From assembly GCA_900473745.1 (NCBI GenBank), contig UCMW01000007.1, positions 186,001-250,000 on the forward strand: a stretch of 64,000 bases of DNA, in the 5' to 3' direction. The notes below the pieces were generated by a model. The model was not told where the DNA came from, did no database searches, and worked only from the letters and a program-made list of their open reading frames with translations. Position numbers and translations under genes: made by a program. The number at the start of each line of letters is the position of its first letter. The first letter of the stretch is position 1. This DNA comes from Hyphomicrobiales bacterium. Its GTDB lineage: Bacteria > Pseudomonadota > Alphaproteobacteria > Rhizobiales > Rhizobiaceae. Positions 63,728 to 64,000 of the stretch are shown here, one piece after another.

Positions 63728-64000
63728 ATGGCCCGCAGTAGTTTGCCGTCCATCACTGCCGGAGAAGCCGGCCTCAATCGTTACCTGGACGAGATCCGCA
63801 AGTTCCCGATGCTGGAACCCCAGGAAGAATACATGCTTGCCAAGCGTTATGCCGAACATGGCGACCGTGACGCAGCGCATCGCATGGTCACGAGCCATCT
63901 GCGCCTCGTGGCGAAGATTGCCATGGGCTATCGCGGTTATGGCCTGCCGATCGGCGAAGTCGTCTCAGAAGGCAATGTCGGCCTGATGCAGGCTGTGAAG
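63728..64000 (+). CDS. rpoH: Heat-shock sigma factor RpoH (5' part, cut by window end)
   Basis: The first 91 residues of sigma-32. The start MARSSLPSITAGEAGLNRYL and EIRKFPMLEPQEEYMLAKRY, then HRMVTSHLRLVAKIAMGYRG with YGLPIGEVVSEGNVGLMQAVK, are sigma region 1.2 to 2.2 of RpoH; the alphaproteobacterial form is clear. ATG at 63728 follows an AGAGGGG site. The rest lies outside the window. Confidence 0.96.
   Translation, partial: MARSSLPSITAGEAGLNRYLDEIRKFPMLEPQEEYMLAKRYAEHGDRDAAHRMVTSHLRLVAKIAMGYRGYGLPIGEVVSEGNVGLMQAVK

Overview
The window is chromosomal DNA of an alphaproteobacterium, very probably Rhizobiaceae (Rhizobium/Agrobacterium/Sinorhizobium-like). The indicators are a CtrA-SciP-ChpT cell-cycle block with clustered GANTC methylation motifs, an EipA (DUF1134) gene, an rluD-rpoH neighbourhood, urease genes interrupted by rhizobial-type ORFs, a heterotetrameric sarcosine oxidase, a livHMGF/livK transporter, and GC-rich palindromic intergenic repeats of the rhizobial type. 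I see no tRNA, rRNA, CRISPR array, transposase or prophage core.

Layout. 1-1328: the end of a nucleobase/thiamine-precursor-type ABC transporter (permease tail and NMT1/THI5-like binding protein) closed by a strong terminator. 1600-6173: a two-gene RND efflux system. 6223-7079: a Crp/Fnr regulator with a perfect TTGAT-N4-ATCAA box upstream. 7111-15631 (minus): a urease operon ureD-ureA-(DUF1272)-ureB-(LprI-like)-(accessory)-ureC-(small coiled coil)-(TIGR02117)-(GGDEF)-ureE-ureF-ureG, preceded by a secreted esterase whose end overlaps ureD. 16799-22731 (minus): the urea ABC transporter urtABCDE, with two palindromic repeats inside the operon. Urea uptake and hydrolysis are therefore adjacent.

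22975-33849: a sensory block containing a bphO-bphP phytochrome pair with an HWE kinase and receiver, a DUF5680 protein, a secreted acid phosphatase with a beta-strand repeat, a permease-like hybrid histidine kinase with its LuxR-type response regulator, and a small P-loop ATPase. 33906-39459 (minus): branched-chain amino-acid uptake (livK, a DUF6867 membrane protein, livF, livG, livM, livH). 39732-50535: methylated glycine catabolism, with a dimethylglycine/sarcosine dehydrogenase-type enzyme and sarcosine oxidase soxBDAG, separated by a soluble double-PAS chemoreceptor and a metallophosphoesterase. 50755-53513: cysQ, an orphan DUF2793 protein and a LuxR-family regulator.

53916-58776: the cell-cycle cluster with sciP, a PqiA-like protein, a small acetyltransferase, fliJ-like, ctrA, an atypical receiver protein, chpT and eipA. 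58936-64000: a coiled-coil membrane protein, a SpoU methyltransferase, a small membrane protein, an RluA-family pseudouridine synthase, an EamA transporter and the 5' part of rpoH, cut by the window edge.

Taken together, most of the window serves nitrogen and one-carbon scavenging (urea, amino acids, methylated glycines, possibly nucleobases) plus sensing and cell-cycle control. The most unusual item is the permease-kinase-receiver fusion at 28863-32246 with its partner regulator. All assignments come from reading the sequence and from memory of families; no database search was run.
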